From Fodinibacter sp038330415 (lineage in GTDB: Bacteria > Actinomycetota > Actinomycetes > Actinomycetales > Dermatophilaceae), in assembly GCA_038330415.1 (NCBI GenBank), contig JBBQNZ010000002.1, positions 1 to 64,000 on the forward strand: DNA of 64,000 nucleotides, in the 5' to 3' direction. Positions 8,422 to 17,566 of this stretch are shown here, in pieces. Every line of letters starts with the position of its first letter. Position 1 is the stretch's first letter. The notes below the pieces were generated by a model. It was not told where the DNA came from. It saw only the letters and a program-made list of their open reading frames with translations, and did no database searches. The position numbers were made by a program, and so were the translations under genes.

Positions 8422-8860
8422 GGAGCGACACCACCGAGCGGGCTCCGCCGACCGCGTCGCCGCGAGCGTGCTCCTCGGCGGGCTGACGTCGTTCCAGGTG
8501 GCGCTGGCAGCGGGTGCGCCGTGGGGTCGACTGGCGTGGAGCGGCTCGCACGACGGCACCCTGCCGCCGAACCTGCGGGTGGCGTCGGGGGTCGCGGCCG
8601 TGCTCTGGGGGGCGGCAACGGTGCCGATCGCGACCGAGCGGCCGCGCTCGCCACGGGCCCAGCGGCTGCTGCTGCGCGGTGTGTGCGGGGTCAGCGCCGT
8701 AGGCGCGGTGATGAACCTTGCGTCGCCGAGCGTGGCGGAGCGTGCCCTGTGGGCACCGGTGAGTGCCGCCGTGGCGGTGCTCACCTGGCGGGCCGCCCGC
8801 TGTGTGGTGACGCGCACCGAGCCGGCCGTCACCGACGCATCCGCAGCCCGCGCGGGGTGA
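8411..8860 (+). CDS. Small membrane protein divergent from padR
   Basis: About 149 residues with four hydrophobic stretches: VAASVLLGGLTSF, VASGVAAVLWGAATV, GVCGVSAVGAVMNLA and WAPVSAAVAVLTW. I do not recognise a family beyond small PadR-associated membrane proteins. Possible starts are GTG 8411 or GTG 8420; both lie inside the palindrome and neither has a Shine-Dalgarno sequence, so the true start may be further in. The divergent layout suggests it is the regulated target of the PadR protein. The 3' end overlaps the convergent lhr gene by 32 bp. Confidence 0.6.
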   Translation: MRYVERHHRAGSADRVAASVLLGGLTSFQVALAAGAPWGRLAWSGSHDGTLPPNLRVASGVAAVLWGAATVPIATERPRSPRAQRLLLRGVCGVSAVGAVMNLASPSVAERALWAPVSAAVAVLTWRAARCVVTRTEPAVTDASAARAG

Positions 8861-11800
8861 GGTGGAAGCCGGCATCCTCGAGGGCCGCCACCACGGGGTG
8901 GCCTGACCCGAGCACCTGGCCACCATCGGCCTTCTCGACCGTGATGCGCCCCAGGCTGCCGCGGCGCACGGCATCGGCCAGGGCGCTGGCCGCGGCACGG
9001 AGCGGGTCGGGCTGCTCGGAGTAGGTGAGCAGCGTCTTGCCGCCGCGCTCGACGTAGAACACGAGGTCGCCGTCGACGAGCACGACGACCGCCCCCGCCT
9101 TGCGGCCGGGCTGGTGCCGTCGGCGCTTGTCGGGTGTCGCGTCGTCGGAAGCGTCGCGCGCGGCACCGCCTGCTGCCGGGTCGACGGCGCGGTCGGGCCA
9201 CGGCAGGGCGCCGCCGAAGGCGTTGGCCGGGTCGCTGGTGGCGAGCACCACCGCGACCGGGACGGCGTGCCCGCGCTCACCGCTCGCCGCACCGACGGCG
9301 CCCACTGCGCCGGTGCCGCTGCGCAGCCGGTCGACGGCCCCGGTGGTGCCGAACTGCGAGGCGCCCAGGCCCTCGACGAAGTAGCCCCGGCGCACCTGGC
9401 CGGCCTCCTCGGCCCGGCCGAGCACCCGGTAGATCGCGGCGAAGCCGCCCGGCACGTCTTCGGCCGCCGTGGCCCCGCGGGTGAGGATGCCGTGCCGGTC
9501 GAGCAGCAGCTCGGCGGTGGCGTAGGCGCGCAGGGTGGGGTCGAGGTCGACCGGGGGCAGCAGCGACCAGCGCCCGGTGACCTGCGGTGGCCCGGTGCGT
9601 GCCGGAAGCGTGGGCCGTGCCGGGGCCGCCCCGAGGCCGCCGAGCGGCCCGCGCCGGCCGGCATACCGGGTGCGACGGGGGCCCGACGGCGTGCGCCGGT
9701 GCGCCGTGCGGCCGCCGGAGAGCAGCGCCCGCACGGGCGCGAAGGTGTCACCGGTGACCCGGCCGGACCAGACGAGGTCCCACAGCGTGGTGGCCAGGGC
9801 CGTGTCGTCGGTGGAGCCGACCTGGTCGGACAGGGTGCGGAAGAAGTGGGCACCACCGCCGGCCAGGGCATCGAGCACCGCGAGGCCCTCCGGGGAGGGC
9901 ACCTTGTCGGGATCCGGGCCGGGCAGCGTGACGTGCGCGGAGTCGGCGAGGTGCAGCGAGACCCAGCCGTCGTCGCCGGGCAGCGAGCCGTGCCCGCACC
10001 ACAGCACCTCACCGGTGGCCATCAGCTCGTCGAGGAGGGCGGGGGAGTAGTCGGCGACCCGGGAGGGCAGCACGAGGGACTCGACGGCGCTGGCCGGCAG
10101 CACCGCACCGCTGAGCTGCTCGATGACGCGCACCAGGCCGTCGCGCCCGCGCAGCCGGCCGCCGACGCCCTGCCACTGCTGCAGGAAGCGCGACAGCTCG
10201 ACCGGCGTGACCGGCTCGACCTCGGCCCGCAGCGCTGCGAGCGAGCGGCGGCGCAGCATGCGCAGCACCTCGGCGTCACAGAACTCGGTGCCACCACCGC
10301 CGGTGGGCAGCAGCTCACCCTCGACGACCCGCCCCGACGAGACCAGGCGGGCCAGGGCGGTGGCGGCGACGGCCGGGCCCAGGCCGTAGGCCCGGGCCAC
10401 CTCGGCGGCGTGGAACGGGACGTGGGTGCGGGCGTAGCGGGCCACGAGGTCGCCGAGCGGGTCGGCGACCGGCTCGAGGAAGGCTTGCGGCACCCCGGGG
10501 GGCAGCGAGACGCCTAGGGCGTCGCGCAGCCGCGAGGCGTCGTCGATGGCCGACCAGCGGGGCTCCCCGGCGACCCGCACCGCGATCACCTGGCGCACTT
10601 CGTGCAGCCCCGCCAGCCACCCCTCGACATCGCCGCCGGTGGTGCCCTCACGGCACCGGGCCAGGATGCCGTCGACCGGCAGCGGCCCCAGCGAGCGGAG
10701 CAGGTCGAGCACGTCGTCGGCGTCGCGGGCGGCCCGCTCGGGCGTGAGCCGCTGCAGCTCGGCCTCGGTGCGGGCGATCTGCTCGGCGTCGAGCAGGTCG
10801 CGCAGCGCCAGACCCTCGCTGGTGCCGAGCAGCTCGGCGAGCAGGCTCGGGTCGAGCGCCAGTGCGGCGGCCCGGCGCTCGGCCAGCGGCGAGTCGCCCT
10901 CGTAGAGGAACTGCGCGACGTAGCCGAACAGCAGCGACTTGGCGAACGGCGAGGGGGTGCTGCTCTCGACGTCGACGACGGTGACCTTGCGCGAGCCGAT
11001 GTCGCGCATCAGGTCGACCAGCCCCGGCACGTCGAAGACGTCCTGCACGCACTCGCGCACCGCCTCGAGCACGATCGGGAAGGTGGGGTACTGGCTGGCG
11101 ACCTCGAGCAGCTGCGAGGCCCGCTGGCGCTGCTGCCACAGCGGCTGGCGGCGGTCGGGCCGGCGGCGGGGGAGGAGCAGCGCCCTGGCCGCGCACTCGC
11201 GGAAGCGGGCGGCGAACAACGCCGACCCCCCGATCTCGTCGGTGACCAGGGCGCGCACGTCGTCGGGGTCGAGGGTGACCAGGTCGAGCAGCTCGCGCCC
11301 CACCCCGCGCTCGCGCACGCCGTCGACCTCGTCGAGCTCGAGGTCGGGCAGGCGCAGCACGATGCCGTCGTCGCCGTGCATCGCCTGCACGTCGACCCCG
11401 AACCGGTCGCGCATCCGGGCGCTCACGGCCAGCGCCCACGGGGCGTGCACCTGCGCGCCGAACGGCGACAGGATGGCGACCCGCCAGTCACCGAGCTCGT
11501 CGCGGAACCGCTCGACCACGATGGCGCGGTCGTCGGGCACGTGGCCGGTGGCCTCGCGCTGCTCGCGCAGGTATCCCAGCAGGTTGTCGGCGGCCCAGTC
11601 GTCGAGCCCGGCGGCCAGCACCCGCTTGCGCGCGGCATCGGGGGTCATTGCCTCGACCTCGCGCACGAACGCCCCGACCGCACGACCCAGCTCTGCGGGG
11701 CGGCCGAGCGAGTCGCCCTTCCAGAACGGCAGCCGGCCGGGAAGCCCGGGCGCCGGCGTGACGAGCACCCGGTCGTGGGTGATGTCCTCGATGCGCCAGG

Positions 11801-13577
11801 TGCTGGTGCCCAGGGTGAACAGGTCACCGACCCGCGACTCGTAGACCATCTCCTCGTCGAGCTCGCCGACCCGCCGGCCGGGGCCTTCGCCGGTGGCGAG
11901 GAACACGGCATACAGCCCGCGGTCGGGGATGGTGCCGCCGGAGGTGACGGCGAGCCGCTGGGCGCCGCGGCGGCCAGTGAGGGTGTCGGACAACCGATCC
12001 CAGGTGATGCGGGCGCGCAGCTCGGCGAACTCGTCGCTGGGGTAACGCCCGGCCAGCATGTCGAGCACCGACTCGAGCACCGGTCGGGTGAGGGTGGAGT
12101 AGGACGCCGAGCGGCGGGCCAGGGCGAGCACGTCGTCGACGGTCCACTCATCGAGGGCGCACATCGCGACGACCTGCTGGGCCAGCACGTCGAGCGGGGT
12201 GTTGGGCAGGTGCAGCGCCTCGATCTGGCCGGCGAGCATCCGCTCGACGACCACGGCGGTCTGCACGAGGTCGCCGCGGAACTTCGGAAAGAGCACCCCG
12301 CGGCTGACCGCCCCGACCTGGTGGCCGGCCCGGCCGACGCGCTGCAGGCCCGACGCCACCGACGGCGGTGACTCGACCTGCACCACCAGGTCGACCGCCC
12401 CCATGTCGATGCCGAGCTCGAGGCTGCTCGTGGCGACCACGGCCGGTAGCCGCCCCGACTTGAGGTCTTCCTCGATGGTGGCCCGCTGCTCCTTGCTCAC
12501 CGACCCGTGGTGGGCCCGGGCGAGCACGGCGGGGGCGCCGCGCGCGGCCCCCGACTGAGCCATCACCTGCGCTGGGCTGCGGGAGAGCACGGCGGCGCGC
12601 GGCACGGCACCTGGCGCCTGGACGGTGTCGGCACCGTCGGCCTCGACGCGCTCCTCCCAGATCTCGTTGAGCCGGGTGGTGAGGCGCTCGGCGAGCCGAC
12701 GGCTGTTGGAGAACACCAGGGTCGAGGTGTGCTCGGCCACCAGGTCGACGATGCGCTCTTCGACGTGCGGCCAGATCGAGGCGCGCTGCTGCTGGCCGGC
12801 CGCCGCACCGCTGAGGTCGCCGGTCGGCTGGCCGAGCTCGGCCATGTCGGGCACCGGCACGACGACCTTGAGGTCCCACTGCTTGGTCGAGGGCGGCTGC
12901 ACGACCTCGACCGGACGGCCACCGGCGAGGTATCGGGCGACCTCCTCGACGGGTCGGACGGTGGCGGACAGGCCGATTCGCTGCGCCGGGCGCTCGAGGT
13001 GGGCGTCGAGGCGCTCGAGCGAAAGGGCGAGGTGGGCACCGCGCTTGGTGCCGGCGAGGGCGTGCACCTCGTCGATGATCACCGTCTCGACGCCGGCGAG
13101 AGCCTCCCGGGCGGCCGAGGTGAGGATGAGGAAGAGCGACTCGGGCGTGGTGATCAGCACGTCGGTGGGCGTGCGGGCGAAGGCACGGCGCTCGTCGGCG
13201 GGGGTGTCGCCCGAGCGCACGGCCACGGTGATGTCGGGCTCGGGCACGCCGAGCCGCGCGGCGGCGTGCCGGATGCCGACCAGCGGGCTGCGCAGGTTGC
13301 GCTCGACGTCGACGGCGAGCGCCTTCATCGGCGAGACGTAGAGGACCCGGCAACGGGCCTTCTTGTCGTCGGGGGGCGGCTGCGACGCGAGCCGGTCGAG
13401 GGCCCACAGGAACGCCGACAGGGTCTTGCCCGAGCCGGTGGGCGCGACGACCAGGGCGTGGTGCCCGCTGCTGATCGCCTCCCAGGCGCCCGCCTGGGCT
13501 GGCGTGGGCTCGCTGAAGCTGCCCCGGAACCACGCGGCGGTGGCGGGCGAGAAGCGGTCGAGCACGTCGCTGGTCAT
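8829..13577 (-). CDS. lhr: Lhr-type ATP-dependent DNA helicase
   Basis: Superfamily 2 helicase of 1582 residues, the expected size for full-length actinobacterial Lhr. Walker A APTGSGKT is at residues 45–52, the DEVH box at 169–172, motif III SAT at about 204–206, and motif VI QRVGRAGH follows in the second RecA domain. After these come the winged-helix and Lhr core domains and the long C-terminal extension. Lhr is a 3'-5' single-strand DNA translocase implicated in DNA repair and induced by DNA damage in mycobacteria. It sits near nei2 and recA, consistent with repair. A stretch near residues 1300–1345 is Pro/Arg-rich and probably a linker. Confidence 0.94.
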   Translation of the reverse strand: MTSDVLDRFSPATAAWFRGSFSEPTPAQAGAWEAISSGHHALVVAPTGSGKTLSAFLWALDRLASQPPPDDKKARCRVLYVSPMKALAVDVERNLRSPLVGIRHAAARLGVPEPDITVAVRSGDTPADERRAFARTPTDVLITTPESLFLILTSAAREALAGVETVIIDEVHALAGTKRGAHLALSLERLDAHLERPAQRIGLSATVRPVEEVARYLAGGRPVEVVQPPSTKQWDLKVVVPVPDMAELGQPTGDLSGAAAGQQQRASIWPHVEERIVDLVAEHTSTLVFSNSRRLAERLTTRLNEIWEERVEADGADTVQAPGAVPRAAVLSRSPAQVMAQSGAARGAPAVLARAHHGSVSKEQRATIEEDLKSGRLPAVVATSSLELGIDMGAVDLVVQVESPPSVASGLQRVGRAGHQVGAVSRGVLFPKFRGDLVQTAVVVERMLAGQIEALHLPNTPLDVLAQQVVAMCALDEWTVDDVLALARRSASYSTLTRPVLESVLDMLAGRYPSDEFAELRARITWDRLSDTLTGRRGAQRLAVTSGGTIPDRGLYAVFLATGEGPGRRVGELDEEMVYESRVGDLFTLGTSTWRIEDITHDRVLVTPAPGLPGRLPFWKGDSLGRPAELGRAVGAFVREVEAMTPDAARKRVLAAGLDDWAADNLLGYLREQREATGHVPDDRAIVVERFRDELGDWRVAILSPFGAQVHAPWALAVSARMRDRFGVDVQAMHGDDGIVLRLPDLELDEVDGVRERGVGRELLDLVTLDPDDVRALVTDEIGGSALFAARFRECAARALLLPRRRPDRRQPLWQQRQRASQLLEVASQYPTFPIVLEAVRECVQDVFDVPGLVDLMRDIGSRKVTVVDVESSTPSPFAKSLLFGYVAQFLYEGDSPLAERRAAALALDPSLLAELLGTSEGLALRDLLDAEQIARTEAELQRLTPERAARDADDVLDLLRSLGPLPVDGILARCREGTTGGDVEGWLAGLHEVRQVIAVRVAGEPRWSAIDDASRLRDALGVSLPPGVPQAFLEPVADPLGDLVARYARTHVPFHAAEVARAYGLGPAVAATALARLVSSGRVVEGELLPTGGGGTEFCDAEVLRMLRRRSLAALRAEVEPVTPVELSRFLQQWQGVGGRLRGRDGLVRVIEQLSGAVLPASAVESLVLPSRVADYSPALLDELMATGEVLWCGHGSLPGDDGWVSLHLADSAHVTLPGPDPDKVPSPEGLAVLDALAGGGAHFFRTLSDQVGSTDDTALATTLWDLVWSGRVTGDTFAPVRALLSGGRTAHRRTPSGPRRTRYAGRRGPLGGLGAAPARPTLPARTGPPQVTGRWSLLPPVDLDPTLRAYATAELLLDRHGILTRGATAAEDVPGGFAAIYRVLGRAEEAGQVRRGYFVEGLGASQFGTTGAVDRLRSGTGAVGAVGAASGERGHAVPVAVVLATSDPANAFGGALPWPDRAVDPAAGGAARDASDDATPDKRRRHQPGRKAGAVVVLVDGDLVFYVERGGKTLLTYSEQPDPLRAAASALADAVRRGSLGRITVEKADGGQVLGSGHPVVAALEDAGFHLTPRGLRMRR

Positions 13578-13665
13578 GTGGGTGTCAGCCTCTCACCCAC
13601 GACCGACAGCGCGGTGGCAGGATGCGTCGGCAGGCGGACCGGATCGACAGACAGGGGGCGGGGCC

Positions 13666-14246
13666 ATGGGGGACTACCGGGTGGAGGCGCTGAACGCACA
13701 CACGTGGGACGCGTACGCGCGGATGATGGAGCGGCACAACGGCGTCTTCGGTGGCTGCTGGTGCACGTACTTCCACACCATGGCGGGCGAGAAGACCTAC
13801 GACGCCGGCGAGAACCGCGCGCTCAAGCAGCGGCTGGTCGAGGAGGGACGCTCCCACGCGGCGCTGGTGATGGACGGCGACGAGGCGGTGGACTGGGCCC
13901 AGTTCGGCTCCCCGCAGGAGCTGCCGAACATCTACCACCGCAAGGAGTACGAGATGGCCGGCGACGCGCAGCCGACTTCCGGGTCACCTGCATCTTCGTC
14001 GACAAGAAGCACCGGCGGCTCGGCGTCACCGAGACCGCCCTACGCGGCGCACTCGACCTCATCCGGCAGGCGGGCGGCGGCGTGGTCGAGGGCTACCCCC
14101 ACGACACCAGCGACGACCGCAGGACCTCCGTGCTCTACGACGGCACCCGTGCGCTCTACGAGCGACTGGGGTTCGAGTACGTCCGGGCGAAGGGGCTGCG
14201 CAACTGCGTGATGCGCACCGAGGTTCCGCGCGCGACGCGAGTGTGA
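13666..14246 (+). pseudogene. GNAT-family N-acetyltransferase, broken by a one-base deletion
   Basis: Starting at ATG 13666, the first frame encodes a GNAT-like N-terminus (GGCWCTYFHTMAGEK, then NIYHRKEYE). Near 13974 the homologous reading continues in another frame (FRVTCIFVDKKHRRLGV, then GGGVVEGYPHDT) to the stop at 14246. Restoring one G in the CCGAC at 13972–13976 would join the two halves, and the total of 581 nt is one short of a codon multiple. It is either a recent pseudogene or an assembly error. The acetyl-CoA-binding region lies after the break, so the protein as read would be inactive. The start has a GGGGG-rich Shine-Dalgarno. Confidence 0.8.
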
Positions 14247-14298
14247 CCAGCATCCGGTTGCGAGTTCTCGCAACGGTGGTCGCAATCTCATAAGCCGC

Positions 14299-14304
14299 AG
14301 TTAC
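14299..14304 (+). promoter_or_regulatory. Possible -10 element before the secreted protein gene
   Basis: TACGCT in a relatively AT-rich stretch, about 38 bp before ATG 14342, allowing a short leader carrying GGGGAT as a weak Shine-Dalgarno. Confidence 0.3.
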
Positions 14305-14341
14305 GCTCCCCCCGACACATTCGCTCCACGTTGGGGATCTC

Positions 14342-16465
14342 ATGCGACGCACCGCCGTCATCCTGACCGCTGCCGCCACTGTTGCGGCCGGTCTGCTCGC
14401 CGTACCGGCCCAGGCGGCGACGCTGCCCAGCCCCCCGACGACCGGGTACGCCTTCTTCACCGCACCGCGGGCAGGGGTCGACTGGGGCACTCGCTTCCAA
14501 GCCACCACCTCGATCAGCGGCTCGGCCGTGGCGGGAGGCGGAGTGCTGGTGCAGGGCGCCGATGCCGCCGGGACCGTGGAGACCACCATCCTCACGCCCC
14601 CCACCGCGGGGTCCTTCGCGGTCGGCCCCTACGACATCAACGAGATCGCCACCGCCACCCAGGCCGGCCTCTCGCTGGGCGGGCTGCCCATCGAGTGCGC
14701 CGAGGCCACTACCGGCAGCCTCACCGTGCACGAGATCACCCTGGTGGGCGGCGAGGTCACCGCCTTCGCCGGGTCGGTGCGCGGCACCTGCGGCAGCGGC
14801 CAGCCGGGCATCGGCTTCGCCCAGGAGATCCGCTTCAACTCCACGGTGCCCACCGTCGTGCTCAGCGCCCCGGTCAGCACCCCGAAGTCCGAGGTCGTCA
14901 CGGTGCAGGTCGGGGCGTCCGACACGACGTTCGGCACCCCGATCGGCACCGGCGCCGACGCCAAGGTGACTGTCACGGCCAACACGTGCACCGGCCTCAG
15001 GCCGGCCGGTACCACCTGCGCGGTCACCCTCACGGCGACCCCTGACTTCTTCGGCCCGGCCCAGGACACCATCACGCTGCCCGACGGCGGCGCCGGGCGG
15101 AAGATCCCGGTCACCGCCTTCGGCTTCGACACCGCCAATGGCGCCTACACCCCGCTGACGCCGGCTCGGCTGCTCGACACCCGAAAGGCCACCGGTGTCA
15201 CGACGCGTACACCGATCGGCCCCGGCAAGACCATCGACCTGCAGGTCAGCAACCGCCTCGGCGTCCCGGCCGCCGGAGCCACCGCGGTCGTGCTGAACGT
15301 CACCGTGGTGTCGCCCACCACCGAGGGATACGTCACCCTCTACCCGACCGGTGCCGTACGCCCCGTCGCCTCGTCGGTGAACTTCAACAAGGGCTTCATC
15401 GGCGCCAACCTGGTCACCGTCAAGCTCGGCACCGGGGGCAAGGTCCGCTTCTTCAACGCCTCGGGCAGCACCCACGTCGTCGCGGACGTCATGGGCTACT
15501 ACCACGGCACCTCGAGCACCGTGACCGCCGGCTACGGTGGCTACTCCGCCATCACGCCCGAGCGCGTCCTCGACACGCGCGACCCCGCTGGCCCCGGCGC
15601 GCTACCGCGTGACTTCTACGCCGTCACGGCCTCCGACTTCGGAAGCGACAACACCCGCATCAAGGCCTTCGCGGTGAACGTCACGGTCACCAAGCCGACC
15701 GGGGCCGGCTACCTCACGGCATGGAACGGCGACGACACCGCGATCCCGAACACCTCGACGGTCAACTTCACGGCGGGCAAGACCGTGCCCAACATGGCGA
15801 TCGTCCCGGTGCGTCCCTGTGGCGCTGACTGCCTACCCGGTTTCGAGGACGCGCCGGCCATGGGTGTCCTGAACACCTCGAACGGCGACGCGCACGTCAT
15901 CGTCGACCTCGTCGGGGTCTACGACGACAACACCATCGACGGCATGTGGCGCTTCCGCCCGCTGGCGAGCCCGACCCGGATCGTCAACACCAAGGCGGCC
16001 CAGGGGATCCCCGCCGCCCTCACGCCCGGGCAGACCCGCACCGTCACCAACACCGCCGGGGTGACGACCTTCAACTCGATGGCGCTGGTCACCAACACCA
16101 CGGCCAACAAGCCGACCAGCAACACGGTGCTCACGCTGTGGAACGCCGACACCGCTCAGCCCGGGGTCAGCAACCTCAACCCGGCCCTGGGGCAGCTGGT
16201 GTCGAACATGACGATCACCGACCTCGGCATCAACTACAACTTCAAGGTCCGCAACGCGTCCGGCACGACCAACCTCGTGCTCGACGTCGCCGGCACCATG
16301 GAGGCGTACCCGGCCGTGGCCGACCCGGCCGCCGGCGCGGCGCTGCGGGCACAGGGGCTCTCTGCCCTGCGCCAGGACTCCTCGGTGCGGGCGACCGGCG
16401 ACCCCCGGGCAACGCCGCCCACCCTGCGCGGCACCCCGGTCACCGGCACGGTGCAGCACCGCTGA
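14342..16465 (+). CDS. Large secreted protein with three repeated beta-type domains
   Basis: A 707-residue protein with a clear Sec signal peptide (MRRTAVILTAAATVAAGLLA, then AQA cleavage). The first 240 residues are a Thr/Gly-rich beta region of unknown family. Three tandem copies of a roughly 130-residue domain follow, each starting with a related motif: TPARLLDTR (about residue 273), TPERVLDTR (about 404) and SPTRIVNTK (about 541). These domains recur in actinobacterial cell-surface and peptidoglycan-hydrolase proteins, but no catalytic domain is seen here. A paired-Cys loop (PCGADCLPG) sits in repeat two. No LPXTG or membrane anchor is seen, so it is probably released or loosely wall-bound. 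Confidence 0.85.
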   Translation: MRRTAVILTAAATVAAGLLAVPAQAATLPSPPTTGYAFFTAPRAGVDWGTRFQATTSISGSAVAGGGVLVQGADAAGTVETTILTPPTAGSFAVGPYDINEIATATQAGLSLGGLPIECAEATTGSLTVHEITLVGGEVTAFAGSVRGTCGSGQPGIGFAQEIRFNSTVPTVVLSAPVSTPKSEVVTVQVGASDTTFGTPIGTGADAKVTVTANTCTGLRPAGTTCAVTLTATPDFFGPAQDTITLPDGGAGRKIPVTAFGFDTANGAYTPLTPARLLDTRKATGVTTRTPIGPGKTIDLQVSNRLGVPAAGATAVVLNVTVVSPTTEGYVTLYPTGAVRPVASSVNFNKGFIGANLVTVKLGTGGKVRFFNASGSTHVVADVMGYYHGTSSTVTAGYGGYSAITPERVLDTRDPAGPGALPRDFYAVTASDFGSDNTRIKAFAVNVTVTKPTGAGYLTAWNGDDTAIPNTSTVNFTAGKTVPNMAIVPVRPCGADCLPGFEDAPAMGVLNTSNGDAHVIVDLVGVYDDNTIDGMWRFRPLASPTRIVNTKAAQGIPAALTPGQTRTVTNTAGVTTFNSMALVTNTTANKPTSNTVLTLWNADTAQPGVSNLNPALGQLVSNMTITDLGINYNFKVRNASGTTNLVLDVAGTMEAYPAVADPAAGAALRAQGLSALRQDSSVRATGDPRATPPTLRGTPVTGTVQHR

Positions 16466-16471
16466 GCGTGA

Positions 16472-16511
16472 GACGACGGGCGCCGGGGCAGTTGCCCCGG
16501 CGCCCGTCGTC
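16472..16511. terminator. Bidirectional hairpin terminator
   Basis: An 18-bp perfect GC-rich stem (16472–16489 with 16494–16511) around a 4-nt AGTT loop, between the convergent secreted-protein gene and aguA. There is no U tract, as is usual at this GC content. Confidence 0.75.
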
Positions 16512-16531
16512 GTTGGTGGAGGGTGCTGCAG

Positions 16532-17563
16532 TCAGGCTTTCGGCTGCTGCTGGGTGATGCAGTGGATGCCGCCGCCGCGGGCGAAGAGCGGGCGCGCGTC
16601 GACGCCGATGACGCGCCGGCCGGCGTACGCCCGCTCGAGCACGGCGAGCGAGTCGGCGTCCTGCGGGTCGTCGTAGGTGCAGGCCACGACGCCGGCGTTG
16701 ACGACGAGGTGGTTGATGTAGGACCAGTCGACCGGGCCCTCGTCGTCCTCCAGATTCTTGGGAGCCGGCACCCGCACCACCTCAAGCAGCTCACCCCGGG
16801 CGTCGCGCGACGACGACAGCAGCGCCTCGAGCTCGACCGACACCTCGTGGTCGGGGTGCGCGGGGTCGCCCTGCCAGTGGAGCAGCACGACGCCGGGCGA
16901 GGCGAACGTCGCCACGATGTCGACGTGCCCGCGAGTGCCGAACTCGTCGTAGTCGCGGGTCAGCCCGCGCGGCAGCCAGATGCAGGTGGTCGCGCCGATG
17001 GTGCGGGCCAGCTCGGCCTCGACGTCGGCCCGCCCCAGGCCGGGGTTGCGGCCCGGGTCGAGCTGCACGGTCTCGGTGAGCAGCACGGTGCCCAGGCCGT
17101 CGACGTGGATGCCGCCGCCCTCGTTGACCAGGCCGGACAGCACCCGGGTCGCCCCGGCCTGGGCGGCGACGAACGACGCCACCCGGGTGTCCTTGTCCCA
17201 GGTGGCCCACGACTGGGCGCCCCAACCGTTGAACACCCAGTCGACGGCGCCAAGCGACCCGTCGGGGCCGAGCACGAAGGTCGGCCCGATGTCGCGCATC
17301 CACGCGTCGTCGAGGGCGGTCGTCACGACGTCGATGTGGTCGCCGAGCACGTCGCGCGCCAGCATCTCGTCGGTGGGGTCGACCACGACGGTCACCGGCT
17401 CGAAGTGCGACACCGCCCGGGCCACCGCGGCCCAGGTGTCACGGGCCTCCTCGGCATCCGCCTCGGTGTCGCCGAGCGTGTAGCCGGCCGACGGCCACGC
17501 CATCCAGGTGCGCTCGTGCGGCGTCCACTCGGCCGGCATCCGCCAGCGCGCGGCTGAGACCAC
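16532..17563 (-). CDS. aguA: Agmatine deiminase
   Basis: Converts agmatine to N-carbamoylputrescine and ammonia. The pentein fold and peptidyl-arginine-deiminase family features are visible: RMPAEWTPHERTWMAWP at the N-terminus, DDAWMRDIGPTF, NEGGGIHVDG, and the catalytic cysteine near the C-terminus in GGGIHCITQQQP. The 343-residue length is normal. It starts at GTG 17563, 3 bp after the aguB stop; ATG 17539 is a possible alternative giving a start closer to family norms. With aguB it forms a two-gene agmatine-to-putrescine route. Confidence 0.93.
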   Translation of the reverse strand: MVSAARWRMPAEWTPHERTWMAWPSAGYTLGDTEADAEEARDTWAAVARAVSHFEPVTVVVDPTDEMLARDVLGDHIDVVTTALDDAWMRDIGPTFVLGPDGSLGAVDWVFNGWGAQSWATWDKDTRVASFVAAQAGATRVLSGLVNEGGGIHVDGLGTVLLTETVQLDPGRNPGLGRADVEAELARTIGATTCIWLPRGLTRDYDEFGTRGHVDIVATFASPGVVLLHWQGDPAHPDHEVSVELEALLSSSRDARGELLEVVRVPAPKNLEDDEGPVDWSYINHLVVNAGVVACTYDDPQDADSLAVLERAYAGRRVIGVDARPLFARGGGIHCITQQQPKA

Positions 17564-17566
17564 TGC

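Noticed and set aside
10602..12371. 589-codon plus-strand frame inside lhr
   Set aside because: Antisense shadow of a high-GC gene; low-complexity Gln/His/Val/Gly composition and no family match, while the minus strand encodes intact Lhr.
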